64,000 bases of DNA from Siphonobacter sp. BAB-5405 (lineage in GTDB: Bacteria; Bacteroidota; Bacteroidia; Cytophagales; Spirosomataceae), in contig NZ_NJAG01000006.1 in assembly GCF_002872335.1 (NCBI RefSeq), positions 124,001 to 188,000 on the forward strand, read 5' to 3'. Shown here piece by piece: positions 45,744-56,265 of the stretch. The translations under genes and the position numbers were made by a program. The first letter of the stretch is position 1, and each line of letters opens with the position of its first letter. Below the pieces are notes generated by a model. It had not been told where the DNA came from. It saw nothing but the letters and a program-made list of their open reading frames with translations, and searched no databases.

Positions 45744-46310
45744 TTATAGAGAAAAAAGACGGTTATTAAGGTCAGCAGGCTTTACGACTTCAGCCTGGGA
45801 GACAACTTGCAGAGCGGCCAGGGGCATGGCAGGAAACTCGCAGCTTTGCGGATCCTGGATTAGAGCCCGGCCACCCCGTTGAACCAGATAGGCGAGTCCC
45901 TGAGATCCATCCTGATTGGCTCCGCTCAGTAAAATGCCTACGGCTCGTGGCCCGTATACATCGGCGGCACTTTCAAAGGCCGGATCGAGGGCGGGGCGAC
46001 TGTAATGAATGGCTTCCGAATAATCAAGGCTGAAGGTACGATCCTGTTCAAGCAGCAAATGATAATTCTGCGGAGCCAGATAAACCCGATTGGGTACTAC
46101 AAAATCTTTATCGTTAGGTTCGATGACTCGCATCTTGCTGGAAAACCCGAAAACTTTATCCATTTCGCTGGGTACGGATTTCTGCCGATGAATGACCAGC
46201 ACCAACGCAAAGGGAAAAGTCTCAGGAAGCTGCTCAAGCAGTTGAATGATGATCGACACGCTACCGGCTGAGCCGCCAACGACAACAATTTCGGGAGCAA
46301 GGGAATTCAT
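45744..46310 (-). CDS. cheB: CheB-type protein-glutamate methylesterase (catalytic domain only)
   Basis: A 188-aa catalytic domain without a receiver. I chose ATG 46310; the frame continues to a TTG just after the cheR stop. The Ser-His-Asp triad is visible: Ser in VVVGGSAGS near residue 12, His in LVIHRQK near residue 41 and Asp in ILLSGANQDGSQG near residue 132. CheB removes methyl groups from chemoreceptor glutamates, but stand-alone CheB/CheR pairs in Bacteroidota often have no known receptor. It is followed nine bases later by a receiver-kinase and preceded by cheR. Confidence 0.9.
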   Translation of the reverse strand: MNSLAPEIVVVGGSAGSVSIIIQLLEQLPETFPFALVLVIHRQKSVPSEMDKVFGFSSKMRVIEPNDKDFVVPNRVYLAPQNYHLLLEQDRTFSLDYSEAIHYSRPALDPAFESAADVYGPRAVGILLSGANQDGSQGLAYLVQRGGRALIQDPQSCEFPAMPLAALQVVSQAEVVKPADLNNRLFSL

Positions 46311-46331
46311 GTTTGGTCGTGAGCGAATCAA

Positions 46332-47159
46332 TTAATGTTTTCGGCGAAAAATTTTACTGGCTTCGCTAACGCCCTCAAATTCAGGTCGTATTTCCATGAA
46401 CAGTAATGATTCTTTCATGCCCAGGGCCAAATATCCTAGTGGAACCAGACTGTCGTAGAGCAGATGCAGGACTCGGTTTTGCAGGTTTTTGTTAAAGTAA
46501 ATGAGCACATTTCGACAGCAGATCAGCTGAAATTCATTGAATACCTGATCGGTTACCAGATTATGCTGGGAAAAAAGTACCTTCTGTAACAAATCAGGCC
46601 GAATAACCACGTGATCAGGATGAGCTTCGTAATACGACGAAAAATCCTCGGTGCCACCCGAACGAATGTAGTTGGCCGTATACTCTTTCATCGCACTAAG
46701 CGGAACGATGCCTTTGCGGGCTTTTTCCAGATTCGCCGGGTTAATGTCCGTCGCATAAATACGCGTGCGGTCGAGCAGGCCAGCTTCTTTTAAAATAATG
46801 GCCATCGAATAGACTTCTTCGCCCGTCGCACAACCCGCGTGCCAGATTTTGATGATCGGGTAGGAGGCCAGCCGGGGAATCACGGTGTCGCGAAGTTGCC
46901 GGTAAAAAGCCGGGTCGCGAAACATTTCAGTGACGTTGACCGTCAGGGTTTGCAGGAACCAAACGAAAAAAGAGGGTTCGTTGATGAGGTGATAACGTAA
47001 TTCGTACATGGTTTTGAGGCCCGCTCGCTGCATGCAGTGTTTGACTCGCCGGGTAAAGGATGCCCGGGAATAATCCATAAAGTCGTAGCCATATTGTTCC
47101 CGAATCACCTGGATGATCTCGTCAATTTCGTGGGGTAAAATGTCAATCCCGTCACTCAT
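46332..47159 (-). CDS. cheR: CheR-type protein-glutamate O-methyltransferase
   Basis: A 275-aa SAM-dependent methyltransferase. The N-terminal helical domain (about 8-75) has YDFMDYSRASFTRRV, with the Arg-rich surface typical of CheR. The SAM loop is WHAGCATGEEVYSMA near residue 104, followed by IYATDINPANLEKARKG. The substrate region includes LICCRNVLIYFNK near residue 208. There is no C-terminal pentapeptide-binding extension. It lies upstream of cheB in the same operon. The target protein is not obvious because no methyl-accepting receptor is nearby. Confidence 0.92.
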   Translation of the reverse strand: MSDGIDILPHEIDEIIQVIREQYGYDFMDYSRASFTRRVKHCMQRAGLKTMYELRYHLINEPSFFVWFLQTLTVNVTEMFRDPAFYRQLRDTVIPRLASYPIIKIWHAGCATGEEVYSMAIILKEAGLLDRTRIYATDINPANLEKARKGIVPLSAMKEYTANYIRSGGTEDFSSYYEAHPDHVVIRPDLLQKVLFSQHNLVTDQVFNEFQLICCRNVLIYFNKNLQNRVLHLLYDSLVPLGYLALGMKESLLFMEIRPEFEGVSEASKIFRRKH

Positions 47160-47418
47160 ACCTAATCATCGATTGCTAACGTAAAACGAATCTTTACTGA
47201 TGTCGTTGCCCTAAATAGGTTTAGTTTGTTCCCGTAAGTACGGCTGGCAGGTAGCCCAGCGGAACCTCACCACGATTAACGAGAGCCTGCTCCGGGTCAC
47301 CGAGTAGTGGCTATTGTAGATAGGTATTGGTTAGTAGTTGATAGCGTACCACAGGACTATTTTCGCATCTACGGGACAAAAAACAGATCTGTTGTAGTAT
47401 AAAAAATCGTCGCCAAGC

Positions 47419-50400
47419 CTAACCCCGCGACAGCCAGACCCGTAACAGCGATAGCAGTTGTTTAGTGTCTACAGGCTTGCTAATGTAATCCGAAGCTCCG
47501 GCCTGTATGCTTTTCTCCCGGTCCCCCTGCATGGCTTTGGCCGTTAGGGCAATGATAGGCAATTCCTGAAACTGGGGGTTGGCCCGAATATGTTGGATGG
47601 CTTCATAACCATCCATTTCGGGCATCATCACATCCATCAGAATCAGGTCCGTATCCGGGTTGTTCTGGAGTACTTCCAGGGATTCACGGCCGTCTCCGGC
47701 AGTAATAGTATCCATCTCATATTCTTCCAGAAGTGTACTCAGGGAAAAAACATTTCGCATATCATCGTCTACCAAAAGGATCTTCTTGCCCTTTAGAGCC
47801 TTTTCCGCCATTACAACGTTCGCTTTAGGTACTACGGGCTGGCTTTCTACTTTAAACAAAAACAGTTCCAGTTCGTCCAGCAATCGATCCTTGGCCAGCG
47901 GCGAATTCCGGATAATGACATCGGAAACTTTTTTGAACCGCGATTCATCCGTGGGTGACAAGTCCTGATCCAAAAAGAGAATGAAAGGGATCTGATGCGT
48001 ACCCAAGGCCCCATGCAACTGGTCGAGGGTAGCGAGTACGGCCTCGGAAGCTTCGCCGGCGTCCATGAGGAGGCAGTGGAATTCCTGGTGCTGCAAGCGT
48101 AACAGAGCCTCCGGAAGACTCGTAACGAACTGGGTATTGATCTGGAAATTCCGTTCGGCTAACCAGCCCGTTAGCGATTGGCTGCGAAGCTGGGTGCCCG
48201 TCAGTACCAGGATTTTTTTTTCACTGCTGGGTAAATGTTCAGCAATTCGGGCGAAGATGGCTTCAAAGTCCTCCCGTGAAGCCGCTTTATTGAGGAAAGA
48301 CACCGCTCCCTGCAGGTTATGACGGGGTTCATCGCCAGCCGAAATGATATGCACCGGAATCGATTGAAGGACCGGATCATTTTTCAGGCTTTTGAGTAAA
48401 CTCCACCCGTCGGTATCCGGCAGGAATATATCAAGTAGAATAGCGGTAGGGCGGTATGTCTGAGCGTAATAGAGACCTTCCGCACCCGTTAAAGCCACTA
48501 CAGTTTTATAGCCCCGGGCCTGCGATAAGTCGCGTAAACGTTCGGCATACACGGCATCGTCTTCGATGATGAGCAAGGGATGATCACCCTGAACCAAATC
48601 CTGCCGATCATCGGTAACCTGCGTTTGTTCCTGCGGTTTTTCAAGACTAAACAACGCAGGTTTGGTCTCGGCTACGACCGTACGGGTGCGGTCTTTGGGC
48701 ATGATCATGCCCTGAGCAGGGAGATACAGCGTGAAGGTACTCCCCCGACCCGTTTCACTATTTACGCGGATTTCGCCGCCCAGCAGCCGGGAGAGCTCCC
48801 GGCAAATAGACAAGCCCAGCCCTGTACCCCCAAACTTTCGATTGGTCGAGCCATCCGCCTGTTGGAAGGCCTCAAAAATAAGTTGCTGTTTTTCGAGCGG
48901 AATACCAATGCCCGAGTCTTCTACGCTGAAGGCCAGCACTTCACGAGCCTCACTTAATTTTTGACTGAAAAAGTCTGGTTGTGGCTGAATCAGTTGAACG
49001 TCAAGCTGTATGGAACCGCCCGGGCGTGAACTTGAAGGCGTTAGACAGTAAATTTTTAAGAATCTGTTCGATTCGCTGGTAATCGCTGAAAAAGGAGTCG
49101 GGAGCCAGATCACCCGTCGTAATTCGGAAGTTGATGCCCTTGTCGTCGGCCAGTACGGAAAACAAATCCTGCATATTCCGCAGAATACGGGCGGTCTTCA
49201 CTTCTTCGACCAGGATATCGATTTTACCGGCTTCAATTTTCGACAGATCCAGAATATCATTGATGAGATTAAGTAAATCCGTTCCGGACCGGAAGATGAC
49301 CTGAGCGTGTTCGATCTGTTTTTCGGTAAGATTTCCGGATTTATTGTCGGCCAGCAGGCGAGCCAGAATCAATACGCTATTGAGGGGCGTACGCAGCTCG
49401 TGCGACATATTAGCCAGAAACTCGGATTTGTATTGACTGGATTGCTCCAGTTCGCGGGCCTTGATAGTCAGAGCCTGGCGGGTTGATTCGATGGCTTCGT
49501 TTCGTTCCTCCAGTTCAACATTGATCTGCCGAAGTTCTTCTTCCTGTACTTTCAGTTCTTCCTCTGAAGCCTGTAGTACTTCTGCCTGTCGGGTTAGCTC
49601 CTCGTTGGCCTGTTTCAGCGTTTCCTGTTGCTCCAGCAACGTATCCGCCTGCAACTGGACCTGACTTAGCAGCTTGCCATTAAATGCCTGGGTCATACTG
49701 GCATCCAGGGCGACGGCAATGTTATCGCCCGCCGTTTCCAGTAGCAACAGGCTGGACGCACTGAACGTACCGAAGCTAGCCAGTTCAAGTATACCTTTGA
49801 GGTTGGAACCATTCCAGAGGGGCAGAAAAAGCACTTCACCGGGTAGCGAAGCTCCCGTACTGGACTGGAGTTGCCAGAATTGCGGTGGAACATTCTGTAT
49901 ACGCTGGAGGTGTTTTGAAGCCGCCGCTTTTCCCAATAGCCCCGAACCCAGCGGCCATTCGGTGGGAGTGTGGAGCGGCAGACCTACCGCCGCTTTTTGA
50001 ATCAGACTTTGTTCGTTGAGTACGTATAGGGCCCCGGCTGGAATTTCCAGATACGCTACTACTTCCTTCACGATGCACTGAGCCAGCGAATCCAGATCGT
50101 GGGTGGCCTGTAAGCTATCGTTGATTTTGGAAACACCCGTGAGGAGCCAGTTTTTCTGAGCCGTTTCTTCGTTAAGCTGCGAAAGATCGTTCAGGCGGGA
50201 GTTGAGTTCAAGCTGAGCCTGCTCGCGTTGTTTCAGTTCCCGAAAGACCACAAGAATCAGTAAAGTGGCGATGAGAATAGCCAGCGTCATGGCTACCAGA
50301 ATGGTAGTACCGGCGGTGCGGAATGCAGACTCCCGCTGATTTTCGCGGTTTGTAAGCAGATTCTGCTCTACAGTAACGAGATGATCAAGATTGGTACGGA

Positions 50401-50839
50401 CGGCATTGATCTGGTTACTCTCTCTGTTGACGGTCTGAATGCTGTGAATGGCATTTTCCGGCAAAGTCCAGAATGTATACAATTGTTTAAGCTGATCTTC
50501 TACAGTCGCCAATCGCATCACCTGGGCCGGATTATCGGCCATGAGCTGATTAAGCGTCTTCAGATTCGACTCGATCTCGGTTCGGGCTGCACTAAAATCC
50601 GAAAGGGCGTGCGTATTTTCTTTATTGAGTCGGTGATCCCGCTGGGCTACCTGCATTTTTTGAATGAGGTCGCGGCTTTTCTCCAGTTGATTCAGATTTC
50701 GATAGGTATGACTTACCCAATCTGAATCGTTGGCCTGCTTGAGGAAGGTGCTGTACGTGACAAAACCGGCAGTAATCAAAAGGGCGAGGCCTACGACAAA
50801 CATAAGGTTGACGCGGCTTCGGGCGGTTAGTTTAAGCAT
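47419..50839 (-). pseudogene. CHASE3-GAF hybrid histidine kinase with three receiver domains, split by a +1 frameshift
   Basis: Two frames on the minus strand make one kinase. The upstream frame (50839 to 49001, from ATG 50839) has a CHASE3 sensor flanked by two membrane segments (residues 9-28 and about 180-200). It continues with a GAF domain (about 240-390), a coiled coil, HisKA (NMSHELRTPLNS) and half of HATPase_c, and ends after KFTP. The other frame (to 47419) resumes with GGSIQLDVQL and the G-boxes, then receiver 1 (LLDIFLPDTDG), a degenerate receiver 2 (LLMDAGEAS) and receiver 3 (LMDVMMPEMDG). Removing one base at 49019-49024 joins KFTP to GGSIQL and gives 1139 aa. It is upstream of cheR with 259 bases between. 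The break may be a true mutation or an assembly error. Confidence 0.85.
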
Positions 50840-51323
50840 ACTAGGAGCCAAGCGGTAAGGGTGAAGACGGCGGATTGCTTAGCAGGGGCAAATTACGCCT
50901 TCAGCCGCCTTTTCTCACAGGGGCACAATCAGGTATTTTAACAAAAACTCAATAAAAATGGCATAAACCAGTGACCAATTCCTGGATTTGAAAGAAAACA
51001 GAAGCCAGTAAAGATTAGATTGAGTTTAACTGAGGGATTTCCGTCGATACTAAAGATAAGGTTGTTTCAGAAATAGAGGCCTGATCCATCATTCCATACC
51101 AGTGGCGGAAGAGGGGCCGCTCACCCTGAAAATGATGACGTACTCTTTGAACCAGAAATAGTCTATCATTCCTACTACTTCGGCCAGCAGGCAAGCTCTG
51201 GAACCCCTCGAAGAAGTTAAACTGGATTTGACAAGCACCTAACAAACCCCCACGGATTCGTAGTAATAGCCTCGGGAATTCGGCTTCCTGGACTTGTTTT
51301 AATCATTCAATCAGACTGATCCT
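50840..51323. other. Intergenic stretch between a LolA-like gene and the split kinase gene
   Basis: About 480 bases. I see no tRNA, no conserved ORF and no clear promoter box. A frame of 76 codons on the minus strand at 51015-51245 has no recognisable features, so I leave it out. Confidence 0.45.
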
Positions 51324-51364
51324 AAAAAAAACATCGGCTAACCGCAGGGTCAGCCGATGTTTTG
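51324..51364 (-). terminator. Intrinsic terminator after the LolA-like gene
   Basis: ACATCGGCTAACC and complement CAGCCGATGT form a stem with a small loop, followed on the minus strand by a run of seven Ts. Confidence 0.8.
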
Positions 51365-51380
51365 CAATAGACGGGAAGCA

Positions 51381-52001
51381 TTAATCGCGTAAGTCAATCA
51401 CTTCTACGCCCGGGTACTTACTCTTGTTGAAGCTAAACGTCTGATCGTTCACGGCGACATTGGGCGTGAACTTTGTAATCTTAAAGGTTTGGACTTTACC
51501 CGATTTATCGGTCAGCTGCCAGCCTTTGATGGACGAGTCGTTTTTATGAACGGTCATCCGTACTTTCGCTATGTGAGCTGATTTATTGGTAGGCGTCAGG
51601 TCAATGACAGCGTTTCCGTCTTTCCGTTCTTCGACCAGCTTATACTGATAACCGTTCTTATAAATGTTGTAAATAGTAGCCGGGCTAAATTCGTTGCTGG
51701 CCGGATCATTCGTGGATAAATTGACCTCGTTGGCTTCTTTCACGTAAGTCGCCACGGTTTTTCCATCGTTGTATACTTCCTGCCCGGCCAGTTTTAAATA
51801 GTATTTGCCGCCCTTGGTCGTCAGATCGCCTTTGTGCGATTCGCCCGCTGCTCCGTACGTAAAGCCTACATTAAACGAATTCAAAGCTTTGTATTTTTTG
51901 CTTACGCCATCAAGAATGGTGGCCGCTTTGGGGTCCTGAGCCTGGGTAAAGAAAGTACTGAAAAGAAATGCGTGTATAAGTACGGTTTTAAGAATTTTCA
52001 T
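51381..52001 (-). CDS. LolA-like outer-membrane lipoprotein carrier protein
   Basis: A 206-aa periplasmic protein: signal peptide (residues 1-21, cut after TQA), then DPKAATILDGVSKKYKALNSFNVGF, the LolA-family opening, and a half-barrel of strands (KGGKYYLKLAGQEVYNDGKTVATYV in pattern). LolA ferries lipoproteins from the inner to the outer membrane. Several Bacteroidota paralogues exist and not all may be the true carrier, so I leave the gene symbol empty. A terminator follows. Confidence 0.82.
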   Translation of the reverse strand: MKILKTVLIHAFLFSTFFTQAQDPKAATILDGVSKKYKALNSFNVGFTYGAAGESHKGDLTTKGGKYYLKLAGQEVYNDGKTVATYVKEANEVNLSTNDPASNEFSPATIYNIYKNGYQYKLVEERKDGNAVIDLTPTNKSAHIAKVRMTVHKNDSSIKGWQLTDKSGKVQTFKITKFTPNVAVNDQTFSFNKSKYPGVEVIDLRD

Positions 52002-52177
52002 GGCTTGATGCGTTCATAGACTTCTTCAAAGATAAAAGAACCCTGCCGGAGAAGGGGGGCAGTCCCTGTTAAAAATTGTGAACCAGCGAGACATGTTCTA
52101 GTTTGAAGAAATGTCGCTTGTGTTTTCCTGATTTATAATTAGTTTCATTCGAACTTCAATTTTTCAACAGACACCTC

Positions 52178-52345
52178 ATGAGTGTATTCCATTCTTCATT
52201 CGGTATGATTACCTGGCTTGTGTTACTATTTAATGTCTGTTTGGCCGGAATAGGTCTGTACGTGCTGTACTTACTGATCCTCTTCCTGCGAAAAAGTATT
52301 CGAAAGTTAGATGCAGAAGCCAAAGAGAAGGGGTGGCCCGGGTAG
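52178..52345 (+). CDS. 55-aa membrane protein, unknown function
   Basis: A short gene with ATG 52178 and TAG 52343-52345. Residues 10-37 form a long hydrophobic segment (ITWLVLLFNVCLAGIGLYVLY). A basic tail (RKSIRKLDAEAKEKGWPG) follows, so a cytoplasmic C-terminus is likely. Hydropathy and a convergent terminator with ftsK make it a plausible real gene; I know of no family. Confidence 0.5.
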   Translation: MSVFHSSFGMITWLVLLFNVCLAGIGLYVLYLLILFLRKSIRKLDAEAKEKGWPG

Positions 52346-52371
52346 TAGCTTAGCGAAGGAAAATGTTCTCA

Positions 52372-52410
52372 AAAAAGCGTGACCGGTATTTCTACCAGCC
52401 ACGCTTTCAA
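52372..52410 (-). terminator. Hairpin after ftsK
   Basis: AAAGCGTG and CACGCTTT enclose an 18-base loop and run into a T tract on the minus strand. It also lies behind the 55-aa gene on the plus strand. Confidence 0.6.
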
Positions 52411-52427
52411 AACGATTCGAGGGTATC

Positions 52428-55067
52428 TCACAACCGCAGTTCCTTGAAGAGTTCGTCCAGGCGTTCTTCACTCTGAATGAGTACCTCCCGGGCTTTGGAC
52501 CCTTCAAACGGACCTACTACACCGGTGGCTTCAAGCTGGTCCATGATCCGACCGGCCCTGTTGTATCCCAGTTTCATTTTTCGTTGAATCAGCGAAGTAG
52601 AGCCCTGCTGATGAATGACGATCAGGCGAGCGGCGTCTTTAAACATCGGATCAAGCTGGGCCAGATCCACGTCTTTTTCGTCGTTACCGGCTTCATCACC
52701 TTCGAATTCGGGCAACAGATAAGCATCAGAATAGCCCTGTTGTTCGCCAATGAAGTCGCAGACGGCATCCACTTCCGGCGTATCGACGAAGGCACACTGC
52801 AAACGCGTCATGTCTGAACCCTGCAGGAAAAGCATGTCGCCCTGACCCACCAGCTGATCGGCTCCGTTCGTATCCAGAATGGTACGGGAATCGACTTTCT
52901 GGGTTACTTTGAACGATAAACGAGCCGGGAAGTTGGCTTTGATTTTACCCGTAATAATATCCACGGAAGGCCGTTGCGTCGCCACAATCAGGTGAATACC
53001 AATGGCCCGGGCCAACTGAGCCAGACGGGCAATGGGCGTTTCTACTTCTTTACCAGCCGTCATCATCAAATCGGCCAACTCATCAATGACCAGCACGATA
53101 TACGGCAGGAAGCGGTGACCTTTCTCCGGATTTAGGCGACGTTCGATGAACTTCTGATTGTATTCCTTCAGGTTGCGGCAACCGGCGTTTTTCAGCAGTT
53201 CATACCGCGAATCCATCTCCACGCACAACGAATTGAGCGTGTAAATTACCTTCTTGGTATCGGTAATAATAGCGTCTTCAGTACCGGGGAGTTTCGCCAG
53301 GAAGTGCCGCTCAATCTTACTGAACAGACTCAACTCCACTTTCTTGGGATCGACCAGTACGAACTTGAGCTGGGCCGGGTGTTTTTTGTACAGCAGCGAA
53401 GCCAGAATCACGTTCATCCCCACCGACTTACCCTGACCCGTGGCCCCGGCAATGAGCAGGTGAGGCATTTTGGCTAGGTCCGTAACGAAGATTTCGTTGG
53501 AGATGGTCTTGCCTAGTACAACCGGGAGTTCAGCCGTGGATTTCTGGAATTTCTCGCTGGCTACCACCGCCCGAATACTCACCATTTCGCGGTTTTTATT
53601 CGGTACTTCAATCCCGATGGTTCCTTTCCCCGGCATGGGAGCAATAATCCGAATGCCCAAAGCTGCCAGTGAGAGGGCAATGTCATCTTCCAGCGATTTA
53701 ATCCGGGAAATCTTGACCCCCGCCGAAGGAACAATTTCGTACAGCGTTACGGTTGGCCCCGGCGTAGCCTTGATGCTGGCAATGCTGATGCCGTAATCGC
53801 TGAGGGTACGTAAAATGGTATCCTTCTTCGTTTTTAATTCTTCTTCCGAAACCTGAGCTTTATCGGTCGTATACTCCCGCAACAACTCAACGCTGGGGTA
53901 CTGGTACCGGGCCAGATCGAGCGTAGGATCGTACAGACCCAGCTCTTTAATTAGGTTTTCGTTGGGTTGCGTATCTAATTTTTCTATTTTTTTCGGAGGC
54001 AAAATCTCTTCAGCCGGAGCCGTCTCAATGATAAAGTCAGGTTCCGAGGTTTTCTCTTTCGGTACTTCCCGGCTCACTTTGGCCACGGGGGCGGGAGGTG
54101 TATACGCTACGACTTCCTCCAGGACCGGTTCTTCCACGGGAATGGCCTCTACGGGCAGTGGAATTGGCGTTTCGAGTACGCGGCGAGCGTCTTCGGCGAG
54201 TCGGTTTACTTTCTGTAATTGCAGATATTCCTGCTCTTCTTCATCCGCTTCTTCCTCCGGCTCATCGGGTTCGGTAATCACCGGAATGGGTTTCCGAAGT
54301 ATCGGTTTGGGCTCTTCTTTCACCGGAGCCGGTTTCTCGACGGGTTTTTCCTCTTCTTCGTCCTCATCCAGCTCTTCTATTTCCTTGAATAAGTTCTTGA
54401 ATGGATTGCTCACCGTCGGGCGGGGTACTTTCATGCCTTCTACTTTTTCGGCAACGTGCTCCAGGGAATCAACCCGGTAAAAGTAAATGACGAACACAAA
54501 CAAGGCCGCCGCAATTACTGCGATAGAACCCCATCCGATCAAATTGTACAGTAACTGATTGATTAAGAGTCCAATACCGCCCGAAAGTGTACTGAGATTA
54601 CTCTGTGAATCGGACCATAGTACGACAAAACCCAATACGGCACTTACCCAGATCATGTAAAAAATGGCCTGATAGGTAAGCCGTTTGAGCGGAAAAATCT
54701 CGCGGGAAAACGTAAGCTTGATTCCCGCTACCAATAGCACGGGAATAATGAGAAAGGAAGCAAGGCCAAACCACTGGAATACAAAAAAGTGACCCACGAT
54801 AGCTCCCGTTAGTCCCAGCCAGTTTTGTACTTTCTGACCCGAATCTTTCAGGGGTGTTTTAAACGCAGCTCCCACTACACTTTGATCGGCTTCGCCCGAA
54901 ATCAGGTAAGAAAAGAAAGCCAGAAAGAGCAGCACCGCCAGTAACACCGTGAGTCCTCCGATGACCAGCCGCGTACTCGGGCCGGCAATCGTTGCCCGAA
55001 GGCTTTTTGAAGGCTTACTGGCGGGTTTGCGGAGAGGTTGTTTAGAAGAATCTACCTTTTTTGCCAT
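52428..55067 (-). CDS. ftsK: DNA translocase FtsK
   Basis: An 879-aa DNA pump that clears the chromosome from the septum. A basic N-terminus precedes four membrane segments at about residues 35-195. An acidic, Pro/Glu-rich linker follows at about 215-370 (EELDEDEEEEKPVEKPAPVKEE), then the RecA-like motor with Walker A GATGQGKSVGMN near residue 537 and Walker B LVIDELADLM. The C-terminal gamma winged helix (TSLIQRKMKLGYNRAGRIMDQLE in pattern) reads KOPS-like DNA signals and stimulates XerCD. All parts are intact and the length is normal. Confidence 0.97.
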   Translation of the reverse strand: MAKKVDSSKQPLRKPASKPSKSLRATIAGPSTRLVIGGLTVLLAVLLFLAFFSYLISGEADQSVVGAAFKTPLKDSGQKVQNWLGLTGAIVGHFFVFQWFGLASFLIIPVLLVAGIKLTFSREIFPLKRLTYQAIFYMIWVSAVLGFVVLWSDSQSNLSTLSGGIGLLINQLLYNLIGWGSIAVIAAALFVFVIYFYRVDSLEHVAEKVEGMKVPRPTVSNPFKNLFKEIEELDEDEEEEKPVEKPAPVKEEPKPILRKPIPVITEPDEPEEEADEEEQEYLQLQKVNRLAEDARRVLETPIPLPVEAIPVEEPVLEEVVAYTPPAPVAKVSREVPKEKTSEPDFIIETAPAEEILPPKKIEKLDTQPNENLIKELGLYDPTLDLARYQYPSVELLREYTTDKAQVSEEELKTKKDTILRTLSDYGISIASIKATPGPTVTLYEIVPSAGVKISRIKSLEDDIALSLAALGIRIIAPMPGKGTIGIEVPNKNREMVSIRAVVASEKFQKSTAELPVVLGKTISNEIFVTDLAKMPHLLIAGATGQGKSVGMNVILASLLYKKHPAQLKFVLVDPKKVELSLFSKIERHFLAKLPGTEDAIITDTKKVIYTLNSLCVEMDSRYELLKNAGCRNLKEYNQKFIERRLNPEKGHRFLPYIVLVIDELADLMMTAGKEVETPIARLAQLARAIGIHLIVATQRPSVDIITGKIKANFPARLSFKVTQKVDSRTILDTNGADQLVGQGDMLFLQGSDMTRLQCAFVDTPEVDAVCDFIGEQQGYSDAYLLPEFEGDEAGNDEKDVDLAQLDPMFKDAARLIVIHQQGSTSLIQRKMKLGYNRAGRIMDQLEATGVVGPFEGSKAREVLIQSEERLDELFKELRL

Positions 55068-55204
55068 GTATCACGAAACAATAAATCAGAATGCAAGCCC
55101 AGAGCCAGATTGGCGTATACCCAGAAAAGGTACGTCCGTTTAGGTTCCAAAATTTACAAAAGTAAACTGTTGAAATCCACTTCTGTTCTATAATATTTTA
55201 TTTA

Positions 55205-56239
55205 TTACTGATTGTCAAGCAAATAATTGCAAATACGCTTGGCCTGAGCAGGACCTTCGTAAATGAATCCTGTATACACTTGTATCAGGCTGGCCCCGGC
55301 CTGTAGCTTCTCCAGAGCATCTTCGGGGGAATGAATTCCACCTACGCCGATGATCGGGAAACTGCCTTTCGACTGCTGATGCAGATAGCGAATCACTTCT
55401 GTCGAACGCTCCCGTACGGGTTTGCCCGAAAGTCCACCCGCTCCAATGGCTTCGATCGTTTGAGGCGGCGTTTGCAAATTCTCGCGGGAAATGGTGGTGT
55501 TCGTCGCGATGACCCCTGCAATCCGGCTGGTTTGTACAATGTCGATGATGTCGTCGAGCTGACTATTCGTCAAATCCGGAGCGATCTTGAGCAAAATGGG
55601 CTTGGGCCGACTCTGTTTCAGGTTTTCGGCTTGCAGCGTCAGTAACAGCTCGGTCAGCGGTTCCTTCTCCTGCAAAGCCCGAAGGTTCGGCGTATTGGGC
55701 GAACTCACGTTCACGACAAAGTAATCAACCGTATCGTTCAGTTCATGGAAGCAGGTCAGGTAATCGTCTACGGCTTTTTCGTTGGGCGTCACCTTATTCT
55801 TACCAATGTTTCCACCAATAAGTACGCGACTTTTGCGTCGGCGGAGTTTTTCGGCGGCAGTTCGGGCTCCTTTATTGTTGAAACCCATGCGGTTAATCAG
55901 GCCCTGATCGGCCTTCAGGCGAAACAGTCGCGGACGGTCGTTGCCGGGCTGGGGGCGGGGCGTTACCGTACCGATCTCCACAAAACCGAAACCAAGGCAG
56001 GAAAGCTCGTCTACTAATTCGGCATTTTTGTCGAAACCAGCCGCCAGACCTACGGGATTGGGGAAGCGGATACCAAATACCTCCCGTTCCAGTCGCGGGT
56101 CCGTTACCGTAAAGATTTTCCGGCTTAATGCAGGAACAAACGGTATTTTAAAGCTAAACTTCAGGAAGTTAAACGAAAAGTGGTGAATCTGTTCAGGATC
56201 GAAACAGAAGAGCAACGGGCGAATCAGAGCTTGGTACAT
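55205..56239 (-). CDS. pyrD: Dihydroorotate dehydrogenase (quinone), class 2
   Basis: A 344-aa FMN enzyme of pyrimidine synthesis that oxidises dihydroorotate with membrane quinone as acceptor. An N-terminal helical extension (about 1-40, [15 protein letters not shown]) gives membrane association, as in class 2. FMN- and substrate-binding segments include [11 protein letters not shown] near residue 65, [10 protein letters not shown] near residue 118 and the catalytic-Ser region [13 protein letters not shown] near residue 178. The phosphate loop is in [12 protein letters not shown] near residue 300. The gene stands between ftsK and the divergent carboxypeptidase-regulatory protein. Confidence 0.95.
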   Translation of the reverse strand: MYQALIRPLLFCFDPEQIHHFSFNFLKFSFKIPFVPALSRKIFTVTDPRLEREVFGIRFPNPVGLAAGFDKNAELVDELSCLGFGFVEIGTVTPRPQPGNDRPRLFRLKADQGLINRMGFNNKGARTAAEKLRRRKSRVLIGGNIGKNKVTPNEKAVDDYLTCFHELNDTVDYFVVNVSSPNTPNLRALQEKEPLTELLLTLQAENLKQSRPKPILLKIAPDLTNSQLDDIIDIVQTSRIAGVIATNTTISRENLQTPPQTIEAIGAGGLSGKPVRERSTEVIRYLHQQSKGSFPIIGVGGIHSPEDALEKLQAGASLIQVYTGFIYEGPAQAKRICNYLLDNQ

Positions 56240-56265
56240 GGGACAAAAATACGCACTTTGCAGCT

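Noticed and set aside
47388-47399. Palindrome AACAGATCTGTT between cheR and the split kinase
   Set aside because: Self-complementary 12-mer but no loop or T run of note; may be chance.
51015-51245. 76-codon minus-strand ORF in the gap after the split kinase
   Set aside because: No hydrophobic, signal or domain pattern, and no supporting context.
53962-54480. Ser/Gly-rich plus-strand frame opposite the FtsK linker
   Set aside because: It is the antisense of the acidic Pro/Glu-rich FtsK linker and has no independent signals.
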